From assembly GCF_918731615.1 (NCBI RefSeq), contig NZ_OU957226.1, positions 124,001 to 188,000 of the forward strand: a DNA stretch of 64,000 nt, read 5' to 3'. The position numbers were made by a program, and so were the translations under genes. Each line of letters starts with the position of its first letter. Within the stretch, counting starts at the first letter, position 1. Below are positions 1 to 9,342 of this stretch, piece after piece. The notes beneath the pieces were generated by a model. That model worked only from the letters and a program-made list of their open reading frames with translations, was not told the DNA's origin and did no database searches. This stretch comes from Flavobacterium sp. CECT 9288 (lineage in GTDB: Bacteria; Bacteroidota; Bacteroidia; Flavobacteriales; Flavobacteriaceae).

Positions 1-1
1 T

Positions 2-853
2 TTGTATCAAGGTCAAAACAACCTTTCTCGATTAGCTACTACTTACCAAACCGAAATGGGGAGCAGGTTGCTATTTACAATTCCGTTCTTATTGATTTTG
101 CCTTCAATTCCTAGTTCTGTTGTAGTTGCTATAGGTATTTTACTGTCTTTTGTAGCTGGATTACTTCCATTTCAAAAAACAATTTTTAGTAAAGTTGAGG
201 CTAATAGCAATGCTAGTATCAATCACAAATCTATTGTGGTGTTTTTTGCGTTGACAGCGTTTTATGAGTGTACACAAATCATTATTAATAATAGTGATAT
301 TATACTTGTCAAGCATTTTTTTAATAACAAAGATGCGGGTTTGTATGCATCACTTGCCTTAATAGGGCGCGTGGTGTATTTTGTGGCTTGGATGTTTGTA
401 ATGCTTTTGTTACCTAAAGTGATTCAAATGAAAAAAGACAATCAGGATACGCTTCCTATTTTGCTTAAATATGTGAGTTATATTGTGGTTTTATCTTCCT
501 TTATTGTTTTGTTTACCGCTATATTTCCAAATTTCGTAGTGCAAATCATGTTTGGTAAAGCTTATGTTTCTATCTCTTACTTACTTTGGAAGTATGCGCT
601 TGCAACCTCACTTTTTGCAGTGGCTAATATTTTTGCCTACTACTATTTATCCTTGAATCAATATGTTCCTGTTGTTGTATCGGCAGTTTTGGGATGTACA
701 CAAATTGTTTTAATTATTTTTTACCATAACTCTTTGGAGCAAGTGGTTCACATGCAAATTATTGCCATGGTAACTTTACTTTTTTTCCAGTTGCTTTACT
801 TTATTTATAAAAACCGATTCGAACACAATAAAAAAACCAGCGCCTTAGTATAA
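2..853 (+). CDS. Polysaccharide flippase (MOP/Wzx-like), C-terminal part
   Basis: The 5' end is cut by the window edge; about 283 residues remain. They form a series of hydrophobic segments with short polar loops, including an Asn-Asn-Ser-Asp-Ile stretch and a C-terminal segment rich in aromatic residues, as in the second half of Wzx-type lipopolysaccharide or exopolysaccharide exporters. Family knowledge: such proteins flip undecaprenyl-linked oligosaccharides across the inner membrane. A GT4 glycosyltransferase follows 17 bases downstream on the same strand, which supports a glycan assembly role. The substrate cannot be read from the sequence. Confidence 0.75.
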   Translation: MYQGQNNLSRLATTYQTEMGSRLLFTIPFLLILPSIPSSVVVAIGILLSFVAGLLPFQKTIFSKVEANSNASINHKSIVVFFALTAFYECTQIIINNSDIILVKHFFNNKDAGLYASLALIGRVVYFVAWMFVMLLLPKVIQMKKDNQDTLPILLKYVSYIVVLSSFIVLFTAIFPNFVVQIMFGKAYVSISYLLWKYALATSLFAVANIFAYYYLSLNQYVPVVVSAVLGCTQIVLIIFYHNSLEQVVHMQIIAMVTLLFFQLLYFIYKNRFEHNKKTSALV

Positions 854-870
854 AACCAAATTTAAGACAC

Positions 871-2049
871 ATGAAACTAGCCGTAATTACAGCTTTCCCA
901 CCCAGCAAAGTAACCTTGAATGAATATGGATATCACTTAGTTAAAAATTTTGCACAAAAAAATGAAATTTCAGAAGTGATTTTGCTGTGTGATAAAACTC
1001 AAGATGCCAAGCAACTGGACTTTAAAAACAGTGATAAAGTGAAGGTGAGGGAATGCTGGTCATTTAATAGTTACACCAACATTATTTCTATCATGGATGC
1101 CATACGTGCTGAAAAACCTGATGCTGTTTTAATTAATTTACAGTTCATGAAATTTGGCGATAAAAAGGTTCCAGCGGCTTTAGGACTCTTAATTCCATGG
1201 ATTTTAAGAATGAATTCTATCCCAACAGTTTCTCTATTGCACAATATTCTTGAGCAAGTAGATCTAGAAAGTGCCGGATTTACAGATAATAAATTAGCGC
1301 AGCGATTTTATAATTTCGTAGGGACTTCATTAACTAAATTTATACTAAAATCGGATGTTGTGGCCGTTACTATCAATAAATATGTAGATGTATTGGTAAA
1401 GAAATACAATGTAAATAATGTTATAGTAATTCCACACGGAACTTTTGATACCATTGACGAACCTTCGTTTGATTTGGTTCCAGGACCCAAACAAATTATG
1501 GCTTTTGGAAAGTTTGGAACTTACAAAAAAGTTGAAATATTAATTGAGGCAGCAATTCTTATAAGACAACACAATTCAGAACCGATAGAAGTAGTTATTG
1601 CAGGAACTGATAGTCCTAATACTCCTGGTTACTTAAAAGGAGTTCAAGAAAAATACAAAGACACGCCAGGGATTAGATTTACTGGATATGTTGAAGAAAA
1701 AGATGTACCAGTTATTTTTGGTGACAGTACTGTTGTTGCTTTTCCATATACATCTACCACGGGAAGTTCAGGAGTGTTGCATCAAGCAGGAAGTTATGGT
1801 AAGGCTGTGGTAATGCCAGACTTGGGCGATCTTGCTTTATTAGTTGAAGAAGAAGGGTACAAAGGCGAGTTTTTTAATCCAGAAAGTGCCGCTTCACTGG
1901 CCGCCGCTCTTGAAAAAATAATCAATAACGATGAAAACCGTAAGGCTATTGCCATGCAAAATTTTATAGCTGCTAGCGCCTTATCTATGGGAACTATTAC
2001 AGATATGTACTTGTCAACGTTTAAAAAAATTATAAAATCTAAACTTTAA
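871..2049 (+). CDS. Glycosyltransferase family 4 (group 1)
   Basis: This 392-residue protein has the two Rossmann halves of GT-B enzymes. The C-terminal half has the usual landmarks: FGKFGTYKK near residue 213, a GTDSPNTPGY donor-side segment, and SSGVLHQAGSYGKAVV followed by an acidic stretch near residue 320, matching the Glycos_transf_1 domain. It should transfer a nucleotide-activated sugar to a lipid-linked glycan in the cytoplasm. It follows the flippase closely, and its stop overlaps the stop of the convergent GH5-like gene by 4 bases. Acceptor and donor are unknown. Confidence 0.85.
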   Translation: MKLAVITAFPPSKVTLNEYGYHLVKNFAQKNEISEVILLCDKTQDAKQLDFKNSDKVKVRECWSFNSYTNIISIMDAIRAEKPDAVLINLQFMKFGDKKVPAALGLLIPWILRMNSIPTVSLLHNILEQVDLESAGFTDNKLAQRFYNFVGTSLTKFILKSDVVAVTINKYVDVLVKKYNVNNVIVIPHGTFDTIDEPSFDLVPGPKQIMAFGKFGTYKKVEILIEAAILIRQHNSEPIEVVIAGTDSPNTPGYLKGVQEKYKDTPGIRFTGYVEEKDVPVIFGDSTVVAFPYTSTTGSSGVLHQAGSYGKAVVMPDLGDLALLVEEEGYKGEFFNPESAASLAAALEKIINNDENRKAIAMQNFIAASALSMGTITDMYLSTFKKIIKSKL

Positions 2050-3599
2050 TTCGAGATGTATTTATAAGCGGGTTTGTTCTTGCCTTTAACATCAATGAAC
2101 CCAAATTGTTTTTGTCTGTTTTTTTGCCAAGGCCATTTTCCAGCTACTTGATCCGGTACTTTTGGGAAATCATATAATGTCCAAGACATAAAGGAATAGT
2201 TGTTTTTCTTGAAATACGTTTGCATTTTTTGGTGGTATTGGGCTTGATTTTCTAAACTACTTTCCCATAAATTCCAAATCCCGCCGTAAGATGGAACTCC
2301 AAATTCTTGGATTACAACTGGTTTTTTTAAAGTTTTAATTAAAGTATTGGTTTCATACTCTAAGTGTTGCATGTCATTGTAAAAGTGATACGAAACAAAA
2401 TCTACTTTATCAGCCAGTTGTGAGGCAGCAACAGAGTTTGACCAGCCAATAGTTATTAAATGATTAGGATCATTTTCTCTGACAACCGTTACCATGTGGT
2501 CAAGCCATTGCAAAACATTTTCTTTACCTCTGTTTTCAAAATCTAAATTAGGCTCGTTTTTTAAATCCCAAGCTATGATTGCTTTATGGTCTTTAAATGT
2601 TGATACTATTTGCTCTGCATGTCTGTGTGTTAAAGTCCAACTGTCTAATGAGTAATCGCTGTAAAAATCAAATAAGGTTACCATAACTCCTAGATTTTTG
2701 GCTGCAGCCAAATCTAAAAGGGTTTTAAGTTTAACCATCTTTTCAGGATTTATATTTGCTTTCCCAAAATCATCGTATTGAATAAAAACCCGTATAGAGT
2801 TTAAATTTGATTTTTTGATGATGTCAAAATCCTTTGCAATAGTATCCTTGTGAAATTGTTCCCCAAAGGTATCCCAAGCTGAATTTTTTGGATAGTAATT
2901 AATTCCTTTGATTACAAATTGTTTTTTGTTTTTAAGAATTTTATCCTCCTGAATACTGTACTCGGGCTCTGGTTGTATGGAGTCTTTAGCAAATGGAGAG
3001 GGTTCCATTTTTTGAAAATGACGCACACGCCAGTAGCCATCTTCAAGCAGCATCATTACTTTGTATGTTGCGGTGTCTTGTACCGTGGTTAGTAACTTTT
3101 TATTGAGATAGATTTTTTGAAACTCAATCACGTTTTTATCTGTAAAAACAACTAGTTGTCCGTCTTCACTGTAGAATTCTAATTCAGGAAAGTGTTTTAG
3201 TGTGGTGTTTTCTATTGTAATTTCTTGTGCTTTATTGTGTTGAATGACTTTGTATAGATTATCACGAGTATTCATGGTATAATAATCGTCAATGCCTTTT
3301 GGGATGTTATTTTGTAGAGCTTTGTTTTTTATATGCCAAGAAAAAAGGTAGTCCCGTTCAATTTTTCCTAGTGTGTTTTTCTCCATTTTACGCGCTGGAT
3401 TTTCAATTTTGGTCCAGGTCACTTTTGGTAAGTATACATCCTCGCTTTTTGTTTCAAGGTGTAACATGGCACTTCTGTCAGCACCAGTATTTAAGTAATC
3501 CAAAATTTTTGCCATACCAAATAGCGTAAAAATACTAATCACGATAAACGATAGTATAAAGGCCGCTTTGTAAATATTTCGGTTATTGATAATTTTCAT
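2046..3599 (-). CDS. Membrane-anchored GH5-like glycoside hydrolase
   Basis: The protein has 517 residues with one N-terminal membrane anchor (about 12-30), so the enzyme part faces the periplasm or outside. From about residue 225 there is a TIM-barrel glycosidase: KGINYYPKNSAW, then WDLKNEPN with the likely acid/base Glu349, and VIQEFGVPSYGG with the likely nucleophile Glu432, as in clan GH-A. Residues 40-220 match nothing I recognise. The start overlaps the end of the Ig-like gene upstream by 17 bases, so translation is probably coupled. A mannanase- or cellulase-type activity in trimming the cluster's polysaccharide is inference. Confidence 0.75.
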   Translation of the reverse strand: MKIINNRNIYKAAFILSFIVISIFTLFGMAKILDYLNTGADRSAMLHLETKSEDVYLPKVTWTKIENPARKMEKNTLGKIERDYLFSWHIKNKALQNNIPKGIDDYYTMNTRDNLYKVIQHNKAQEITIENTTLKHFPELEFYSEDGQLVVFTDKNVIEFQKIYLNKKLLTTVQDTATYKVMMLLEDGYWRVRHFQKMEPSPFAKDSIQPEPEYSIQEDKILKNKKQFVIKGINYYPKNSAWDTFGEQFHKDTIAKDFDIIKKSNLNSIRVFIQYDDFGKANINPEKMVKLKTLLDLAAAKNLGVMVTLFDFYSDYSLDSWTLTHRHAEQIVSTFKDHKAIIAWDLKNEPNLDFENRGKENVLQWLDHMVTVVRENDPNHLITIGWSNSVAASQLADKVDFVSYHFYNDMQHLEYETNTLIKTLKKPVVIQEFGVPSYGGIWNLWESSLENQAQYHQKMQTYFKKNNYSFMSWTLYDFPKVPDQVAGKWPWQKNRQKQFGFIDVKGKNKPAYKYISN

Positions 3600-4812
3600 A
3601 CGGTATGGTTTCGGTTTTCTTGGTTACGCCAAGAGTGGTAATTTCAAATTGATATGCGGATTGTTTGTAAAAAGGAGGTAATAGTATAAATGTAGCTAAT
3701 CCTTTGGCACTTTCAACAATTTTTGTTTCTATTAATTTATTTTTATGAAATATTTTTAGTTCTACTTTTATTCCATCAGGAACTATTTGATTCATGAAAC
3801 TTGTTAATGGTCCTACCACAATTTTTCGATTTTTTTCAAGAAACTGATAGGGAAAATCTTTTATCAATGCTTGATACGCAATTTGTATTGGTTTGCTCTC
3901 GGCCATCCCCGTAACATAGGCTTTTACCGTATAAATTTCTTTGTGATCCGGATGCAACAACTGTGCAATTGCCACGCCATTTATTGTGGCTGCAAATGTT
4001 TTAAGGAAATTATTATTTTTTGTAGTGACTTGAAATGTAACTAAGGTTCCGTCTCCTACTAAATTGCCAAATTGATCCTTAATGACCGAAGTTCTTAGTT
4101 TGGTAATTTGATTTCCATCTGCAAATTGATGGTTTCTAGCATAATCAATAGTAAAGTTTGTAGCTATTGATGGCGTTATATCTGTTTCAAATTCCTTTGA
4201 TAATGCCGTATTGCATTGTGTTGAAATTAGCATTTTCCCCGAGACTGTTCTGGAGTAAATGTTTTTCCATGCTATAAAATCAGCCGTTTTCTTAGTGGTA
4301 ACAGTAATGTCATCTAGGAATTGATCTTTTATAAACACAGTGGTGTTGTCTGTTTTTGGGTTGTCATAACTGTCCGTGGGGATTGCAACCATCATTGTGT
4401 AATGATCTTGCCCTGTGAGAATGGTAGTTGGACCCAAATAATTTTCAATCAAAGTAGGCGTGACATCATTAGGAACAATTTCAAATTGTCCAGCCGCAAT
4501 ATTCTTTCTATCTTGGATAAGATACCAAGAAACAGTTCCCGTTTTTTTGGCATACAATTCGGGAATACTAAACCGCAATTTATTCTTGTTAACTTTTCCC
4601 TTAACGATTGTTTTTCCGTAGGAATGAATCAAAAATAAATCAGCGTTTTTAACCGCTTTTAGTGAAGAAAACTGAAGTAGTATTGGGGTTCCCGCAGTAA
4701 ATTTTTTTTGGGATGTATCCAATGTAATTGTAGCTGCAGTACTAGTTGTTTTTACAACTGCAAAAACGACTAGGCAAAAGATACAAAGGAGAATGACTGC
4801 TATTTTTTTCAT
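3583..4812 (-). CDS. Secreted protein with Ig-like domains, unknown function
   Basis: The 409-residue protein has an N-terminal hydrophobic segment (4-25) that is a signal peptide or anchor. The rest is predicted beta-rich. Residues about 220-310 (VIKDQFGNLVGDGTLVTFQV, then a Thr/Val-rich stretch) resemble invasin/intimin-type Ig-like domains, in which a DQFGN-like motif is common. The gene sits between the GH5-like gene and the 1030-residue membrane protein and overlaps each (17 and 1 bases), so the three form one translationally coupled unit. A structural or binding role at the cell surface is inference. Confidence 0.55.
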   Translation of the reverse strand: MKKIAVILLCIFCLVVFAVVKTTSTAATITLDTSQKKFTAGTPILLQFSSLKAVKNADLFLIHSYGKTIVKGKVNKNKLRFSIPELYAKKTGTVSWYLIQDRKNIAAGQFEIVPNDVTPTLIENYLGPTTILTGQDHYTMMVAIPTDSYDNPKTDNTTVFIKDQFLDDITVTTKKTADFIAWKNIYSRTVSGKMLISTQCNTALSKEFETDITPSIATNFTIDYARNHQFADGNQITKLRTSVIKDQFGNLVGDGTLVTFQVTTKNNNFLKTFAATINGVAIAQLLHPDHKEIYTVKAYVTGMAESKPIQIAYQALIKDFPYQFLEKNRKIVVGPLTSFMNQIVPDGIKVELKIFHKNKLIETKIVESAKGLATFILLPPFYKQSAYQFEITTLGVTKKTETIPYENYQ

Positions 4813-7800
4813 TATTTAGGATTACCAATATAGTTGTTCAATTCAATTTTAACATAACTAAAACCTTTTCCGTTTACTTTTTGTAAAAGTTCTTTCTCCA
4901 TGGCCTTATTTCTATTAGGAACAATAGTTTGCGCCAGATCTTTATTGGGTAAACCATTTACAAAACAATTTTCTAGCGATGAAAGTATTATTTTACAACG
5001 CGTTAAGTCAAGTAATGGATAATCAAAATATTGCTTGCGTTGTACCCGAATACCTTCTCTAACAAAATAATGATCAACGTATAAAAGTTCTTTTTCTTTT
5101 GTGTAATAAGACACAATCAATTCTGGAACGGTTACTTCTTGAATCCCATAATTAAAAAGTGTACCCTTAAGATGGTTATTTTCTACCACTAGGTCAGAAA
5201 GAGCTACTTGTATATAAAAATCTGTTATAGCTACATTTCCTGCTGATTGAATGTCAAAGTTAGACGGTGTTTCGGCAATATTTTTAGGGGTATATTCATT
5301 AGGGTTGAATGTGGTAGGCTTGTGTACTTCTTTTTTTAACCAAGAAATCTCTTCAAAGTTTACTTTAAAACTAGTCGTTTCTTTAGGTAAAATTTTATGT
5401 TTAATAGCGTCTTTGGCATTGAATGTTGCCAATTCTTTGTCGTATTTATTATACAAAGTAGACTTTACAATAACATCTGCAGGACTGTTATCAAGGTTTT
5501 GTAATTCCCCTACAATCATGTATTCATTGTTATACTGAATTAATTTGGCCGATAGGATTTCAAGCTCTGGTTGCTTTAATACATCCTCATGATAGGTTTG
5601 TTGGGTCGTAATTTTTCGTCGTCCTTGTTTGTAATACTCTGTTAAATTGCTAGATAAAAATTGATCAGGTGGAATGTCTAATGGCATTTTTTGAGGAAGT
5701 ATAAACCATTTTCCGTTGCGATTGATAGTTTCGTGATAGTAATCCTTATTGATAATTTCTAAGGGTGTAATCCATTTTGTTTTAGCAACTAGCGTTGTTC
5801 TCTGATTTGCTTTTTTAATAATTTTAATTTCTATGGCATCTAGTTTTGCATATGAATTTAATATTCCATCAGCAACAGATGTTTCCAGCATGAATTGTGA
5901 TATCGAGAGTTTACTTTTTGGGTCAATAAAAGAATGTGCTTTTTCATAAAACTTAAAATCGAGAGCATCATAATAGCTCTTAACTACATTTTCAGGGCTT
6001 ATTTGGGTAGCATTGGCGATGTAAGTTTTATATCCGCCAAAAGCCATAATGATGAACAACACGAGAACCCAAAAATGTAAAACACCAATGAGTTTTAGGG
6101 GAAACTGGGTATAGGAAACGTTAAACTTAAAAAAGTCTGGTTTTGGTTCGTCTTTAACTTTTAAGGCTTTAAAAAATATACTTTGCACATTCACAACAAA
6201 GGCTATGATAATGGTAAGTATTGGTATAATGCCCCACATTAGTTTAAGGTATACTGGAACCTCATCTTTAGGAAGTACTTTTGGCAAAGGAGCAATATTA
6301 AGTCTTTCCCAAACCATAATGCCGTTTTCTAATTGAGAAAGGCGGTGCCATCCACAAAAATAAAGTATGGGATCATAAAATTTATCATTAGAAAACACAT
6401 ACTTTAAATTGTATTTTTCAGGTACGGTTAAAAATTGTTGCAAAGAACCAATTCCTTCCATACCTCTAAATTTAGAATTCTCAAGTCGCTCTATTGCTCG
6501 TGAGGTAAGCTCGGGTAATCTTCGGGCGGAATGGTAATTTCCATCAACCGTTTTGGCATTGGTTTGTGAGGATAACGTTGCCATTTGATCCCCAAAACCT
6601 AAGGGTAAATACCGCCATTGATCGTGCTGATCTTGATTTAAAAAGTTGACTAGCGGGAGTGTATTTATTTTTTGGGGTTGAAAAGGTCTAAAATAACCTA
6701 GAGTAATTGTAAAACTGGCAAAAAATAAAAAAGAACCCGCAAAGGCTGCACCAAGAATTCGATGGTAAATATTCCCAAATTTATTTTGAATAGCCGTTTT
6801 TAAATCGCCTTCAATTAAGCGGTATACAAACTCTCCAGACATGGGTAAACTCATAATAGAAGCCCAAAGGGTAAAACGGTCAAGCGTAAGAATGTTAAAC
6901 GCATTTTCTCCTAAAACCTTAAGCGGTATGGGCGTTGTACCTCCAGTTCCTAGTATGGTGAGCAAAGTGATTGACAATCCAAAACAAATGTATCTTTTGC
7001 TGAAATAACGGTAAAATACATAGGGTAAAATAAAAAATAGGATTCCCCAGGGTATGACAAAAAACATTAACCCAGATGAGGTTACTTCTAGAAAATTATC
7101 ACGGCTGCCATGAGGTATGGGTACTTGCGTGATAGGGTTTGCCTTAGAATTTACCCAATACGGAAAAATACAAAAGACAATAAGCACTAGTGAACCAGCT
7201 CCAAAAATGATTATCCTTTTTAAGAGTTTGAACAAGGTTTGTACAAATAATTTGAATCGTATTTCCTTATAGGAGTTTACCTTTTCCCGAGATACATCCA
7301 TAACAACAGTACCTATCAAAGGGAAAATAAAGAAAACCATCCCAAAAATAGGGGTTACATGATGGGAACAAATGGTTACTGCAAGCAATGAAAAGGCACT
7401 AAGAAGGTTCTTGATTTTGCCAGTTTTTATCCAAAGATAGATTTCGGGCATACAGTGCATTAATATTGACACACCCACGATGCTAGGCAATTGCCCAAAA
7501 ATATGCAAGGTTTCTACAAACGATGACGAGAAAACGGCCACGAGGGCAGCATAACCAGCTACCGTTCTATCGGCAGTAATCAATAGGGTATAGCGGTAAA
7601 CTCCTGTTATAAACAAAAGAATACCAATAATGGCCACGGTAAATAAACCAAACTTTAAACCACCTAGTAGCGATAATAATCCTATTGCCTGATGCACTAG
7701 TGGCGGATACCCCATTACTGTAAAACCGGTGTACCAACTGTAGTTCCAGGGTTCAAACCAACTTGTAGCATAATGATTAGCAAAAAACATATGAATCAAT

Positions 7801-7904
7801 GCATCATACGTACTTTCTAGTGTGAAAAATATGGCACTACCATGAAAAACCACTCCTATAAGAAGGGCTACAATTAAATATTTATTTGATTTTTCAGTAG
7901 ACAT
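4812..7904 (-). CDS. Large polytopic membrane protein with extracytoplasmic C-terminal domains
   Basis: The protein has 1030 residues. The first ~420 contain many membrane segments, with the aromatic and charged loops typical of GT-C-like integral membrane glycosyltransferases; early loops hold Asp and Glu residues after the first segment. Further membrane segments lie near residues 555-575 and 620-645. Residues about 650-740 (SYYDALDFKFYEKAHSFI) resemble an NTF2-like fold, followed by beta-rich domains. It begins the three-gene - strand unit with the Ig-like and GH5-like genes. A role in polymer synthesis or export is inferred from context; no specific family could be assigned with confidence. 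Confidence 0.55.
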   Translation of the reverse strand: MSTEKSNKYLIVALLIGVVFHGSAIFFTLESTYDALIHMFFANHYATSWFEPWNYSWYTGFTVMGYPPLVHQAIGLLSLLGGLKFGLFTVAIIGILLFITGVYRYTLLITADRTVAGYAALVAVFSSSFVETLHIFGQLPSIVGVSILMHCMPEIYLWIKTGKIKNLLSAFSLLAVTICSHHVTPIFGMVFFIFPLIGTVVMDVSREKVNSYKEIRFKLFVQTLFKLLKRIIIFGAGSLVLIVFCIFPYWVNSKANPITQVPIPHGSRDNFLEVTSSGLMFFVIPWGILFFILPYVFYRYFSKRYICFGLSITLLTILGTGGTTPIPLKVLGENAFNILTLDRFTLWASIMSLPMSGEFVYRLIEGDLKTAIQNKFGNIYHRILGAAFAGSFLFFASFTITLGYFRPFQPQKINTLPLVNFLNQDQHDQWRYLPLGFGDQMATLSSQTNAKTVDGNYHSARRLPELTSRAIERLENSKFRGMEGIGSLQQFLTVPEKYNLKYVFSNDKFYDPILYFCGWHRLSQLENGIMVWERLNIAPLPKVLPKDEVPVYLKLMWGIIPILTIIIAFVVNVQSIFFKALKVKDEPKPDFFKFNVSYTQFPLKLIGVLHFWVLVLFIIMAFGGYKTYIANATQISPENVVKSYYDALDFKFYEKAHSFIDPKSKLSISQFMLETSVADGILNSYAKLDAIEIKIIKKANQRTTLVAKTKWITPLEIINKDYYHETINRNGKWFILPQKMPLDIPPDQFLSSNLTEYYKQGRRKITTQQTYHEDVLKQPELEILSAKLIQYNNEYMIVGELQNLDNSPADVIVKSTLYNKYDKELATFNAKDAIKHKILPKETTSFKVNFEEISWLKKEVHKPTTFNPNEYTPKNIAETPSNFDIQSAGNVAITDFYIQVALSDLVVENNHLKGTLFNYGIQEVTVPELIVSYYTKEKELLYVDHYFVREGIRVQRKQYFDYPLLDLTRCKIILSSLENCFVNGLPNKDLAQTIVPNRNKAMEKELLQKVNGKGFSYVKIELNNYIGNPK

Positions 7905-8048
7905 CCAGTTTGTATTGATGTTTTTGTAAATGTATTAATAAAACTGTTAATTTAACGCTAGATGGCAGTCATTAACAAAGATTTTATTGTGTATTTCAAA
8001 TCAAATTTGATATATTTACGATAACCAATCTATCTTAAACTCATAAGT

Positions 8049-9221
8049 ATGAAAATATTAATTATTGACGATCAGGAGTTAGTGATACTCTCTTTAGAAA
8101 AAAGCCTTGTCGATTTAGGTTACGAAGTATTTTCAGCCAATACCATTTCTGATGGAATTAAAAGCTATGATTTGCATCTGCCCAATCTTGTTATAGCTGA
8201 TATTAACATGCCTTATTCTAATGAAAAGGAAATCACTAAGGAAGAACTTAATGTGTACAATGGTCTTGAAATTGCAAAACACATAAAAGTAGTTAGAGGG
8301 CATAATACTCCCGTTATGATTTTATCGGGTAATACAGAGGAGGATATTATTGTAAAAGGATTTGATTTAGGAGTTGATGATTACATGAAAAAACCACTCA
8401 GTCTAAGTGAGATAGGAGCGCGTGTAAAACGGTTGATAGGTGTTGGCGGTAAGCCGGCTAAAATAACGCAAAAAAATCAAATCATTCAAAACAACTGTAT
8501 TGGGGTTGTAATTCCATGTTATAATGAGGAACTTCGTTTGTTAGGGGACGACTTCAAAGCTTTTATTAATTCAAATTTAGGATACCATTTGTGTTTTGTA
8601 AATGATGGTAGTAAAGATAAAACCCTTGAAGTTCTTGAAAAATTAAGAGAAGGAAATGAAGATCACATTAGTATTTATGATTGTGAAAAAAATGGAGGCA
8701 AAGCCGAAGCAGTACGATTAGGGATGCTTCACCTAGCCAAACAAGATCAATTTGATTACATCGGTTTTTTAGATGCGGATTTATCTACAGATTTTGAAGA
8801 TTTTCATGACCTTGTAAACACCATATCTACATCAAATTTTAAATTAGTTAGTGGGTCTAGAATGGCCCGTATGGGTGCTGATATTACTAAAGAATCTGCT
8901 CGTGCCATTATTAGTAAAATCATTAATTTTATCATTCGAAAAACAGTTGGTATGGAATTTAATGACACGCAATGTGGTGCTAAAATCATGAGTAAAGATG
9001 TGATTGAAAAAACCTTTCAAACCAAGTTTTTGACCAAGTGGTTGTTTGATGTAGAAATTTTAATGCGAATGAAACAAGTGTACGGGGACGAAGAAACTAA
9101 AAAACTAGTTTGTGAACAGCCCTTAAAAAGATGGATTCATGCTGATGGATCTAAACTTTCTTTTAAAGATTCCTTGAAAATTGTATTCCAAATAGGCCAA
9201 ATTGCTATTCACTACAGATAA
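8049..9221 (+). CDS. Response-regulator receiver domain fused to GT2 glycosyltransferase
   Basis: Residues 1-130 are a CheY-type receiver: acidic pair Asp7/Asp8, phospho-acceptor Asp51 in VIADINMP, Ser93 and Lys115 in DDYMKKP. A ~13-residue insert follows the acceptor loop. Residues 150-390 are a GT2 (DPM1/polyprenyl-phosphate type) transferase: IGVVIPCYNEE, FVNDGSKDKT, EKNGGKAEAVRLG and the metal-binding LDADLS (Asp242, Asp244). No helix-turn-helix is present. The fusion suggests sugar transfer gated by phosphorylation. The GT2 half lacks C-terminal membrane helices, so the enzyme is probably cytoplasmic or peripheral. No partner kinase gene lies nearby. Confidence 0.85.
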   Translation: MKILIIDDQELVILSLEKSLVDLGYEVFSANTISDGIKSYDLHLPNLVIADINMPYSNEKEITKEELNVYNGLEIAKHIKVVRGHNTPVMILSGNTEEDIIVKGFDLGVDDYMKKPLSLSEIGARVKRLIGVGGKPAKITQKNQIIQNNCIGVVIPCYNEELRLLGDDFKAFINSNLGYHLCFVNDGSKDKTLEVLEKLREGNEDHISIYDCEKNGGKAEAVRLGMLHLAKQDQFDYIGFLDADLSTDFEDFHDLVNTISTSNFKLVSGSRMARMGADITKESARAIISKIINFIIRKTVGMEFNDTQCGAKIMSKDVIEKTFQTKFLTKWLFDVEILMRMKQVYGDEETKKLVCEQPLKRWIHADGSKLSFKDSLKIVFQIGQIAIHYR

Positions 9222-9294
9222 TTGTGTAAAATTAAATTTTAAAATAAGGAGACAAAATTACACACCTTGAGTGCAAAAAAAATAAAATTGGTAT

Positions 9295-9302
9295 TACTTT
9301 TG
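9295..9302 (+). promoter_or_regulatory. Possible -7 element TACTTTTG
   Basis: TACTTTTG matches the Bacteroidetes -7 consensus TAnnTTTG, 40 bases before the ATG of the PH/SHOCT gene. No TTTG box stands at the usual 19-21 base spacing upstream, so the call is weak. Confidence 0.35.
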
Positions 9303-9342
9303 ACAGCGTATTAATACAAAGTCTAAAACTACTGTAAACAAA

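Noticed and set aside
9295..9302. Full Bacteroidetes promoter for the PH/SHOCT gene
   Set aside because: The -7 box is good, but the nearest upstream TTG-containing word is 25 bases away, so only the -7 box is reported.
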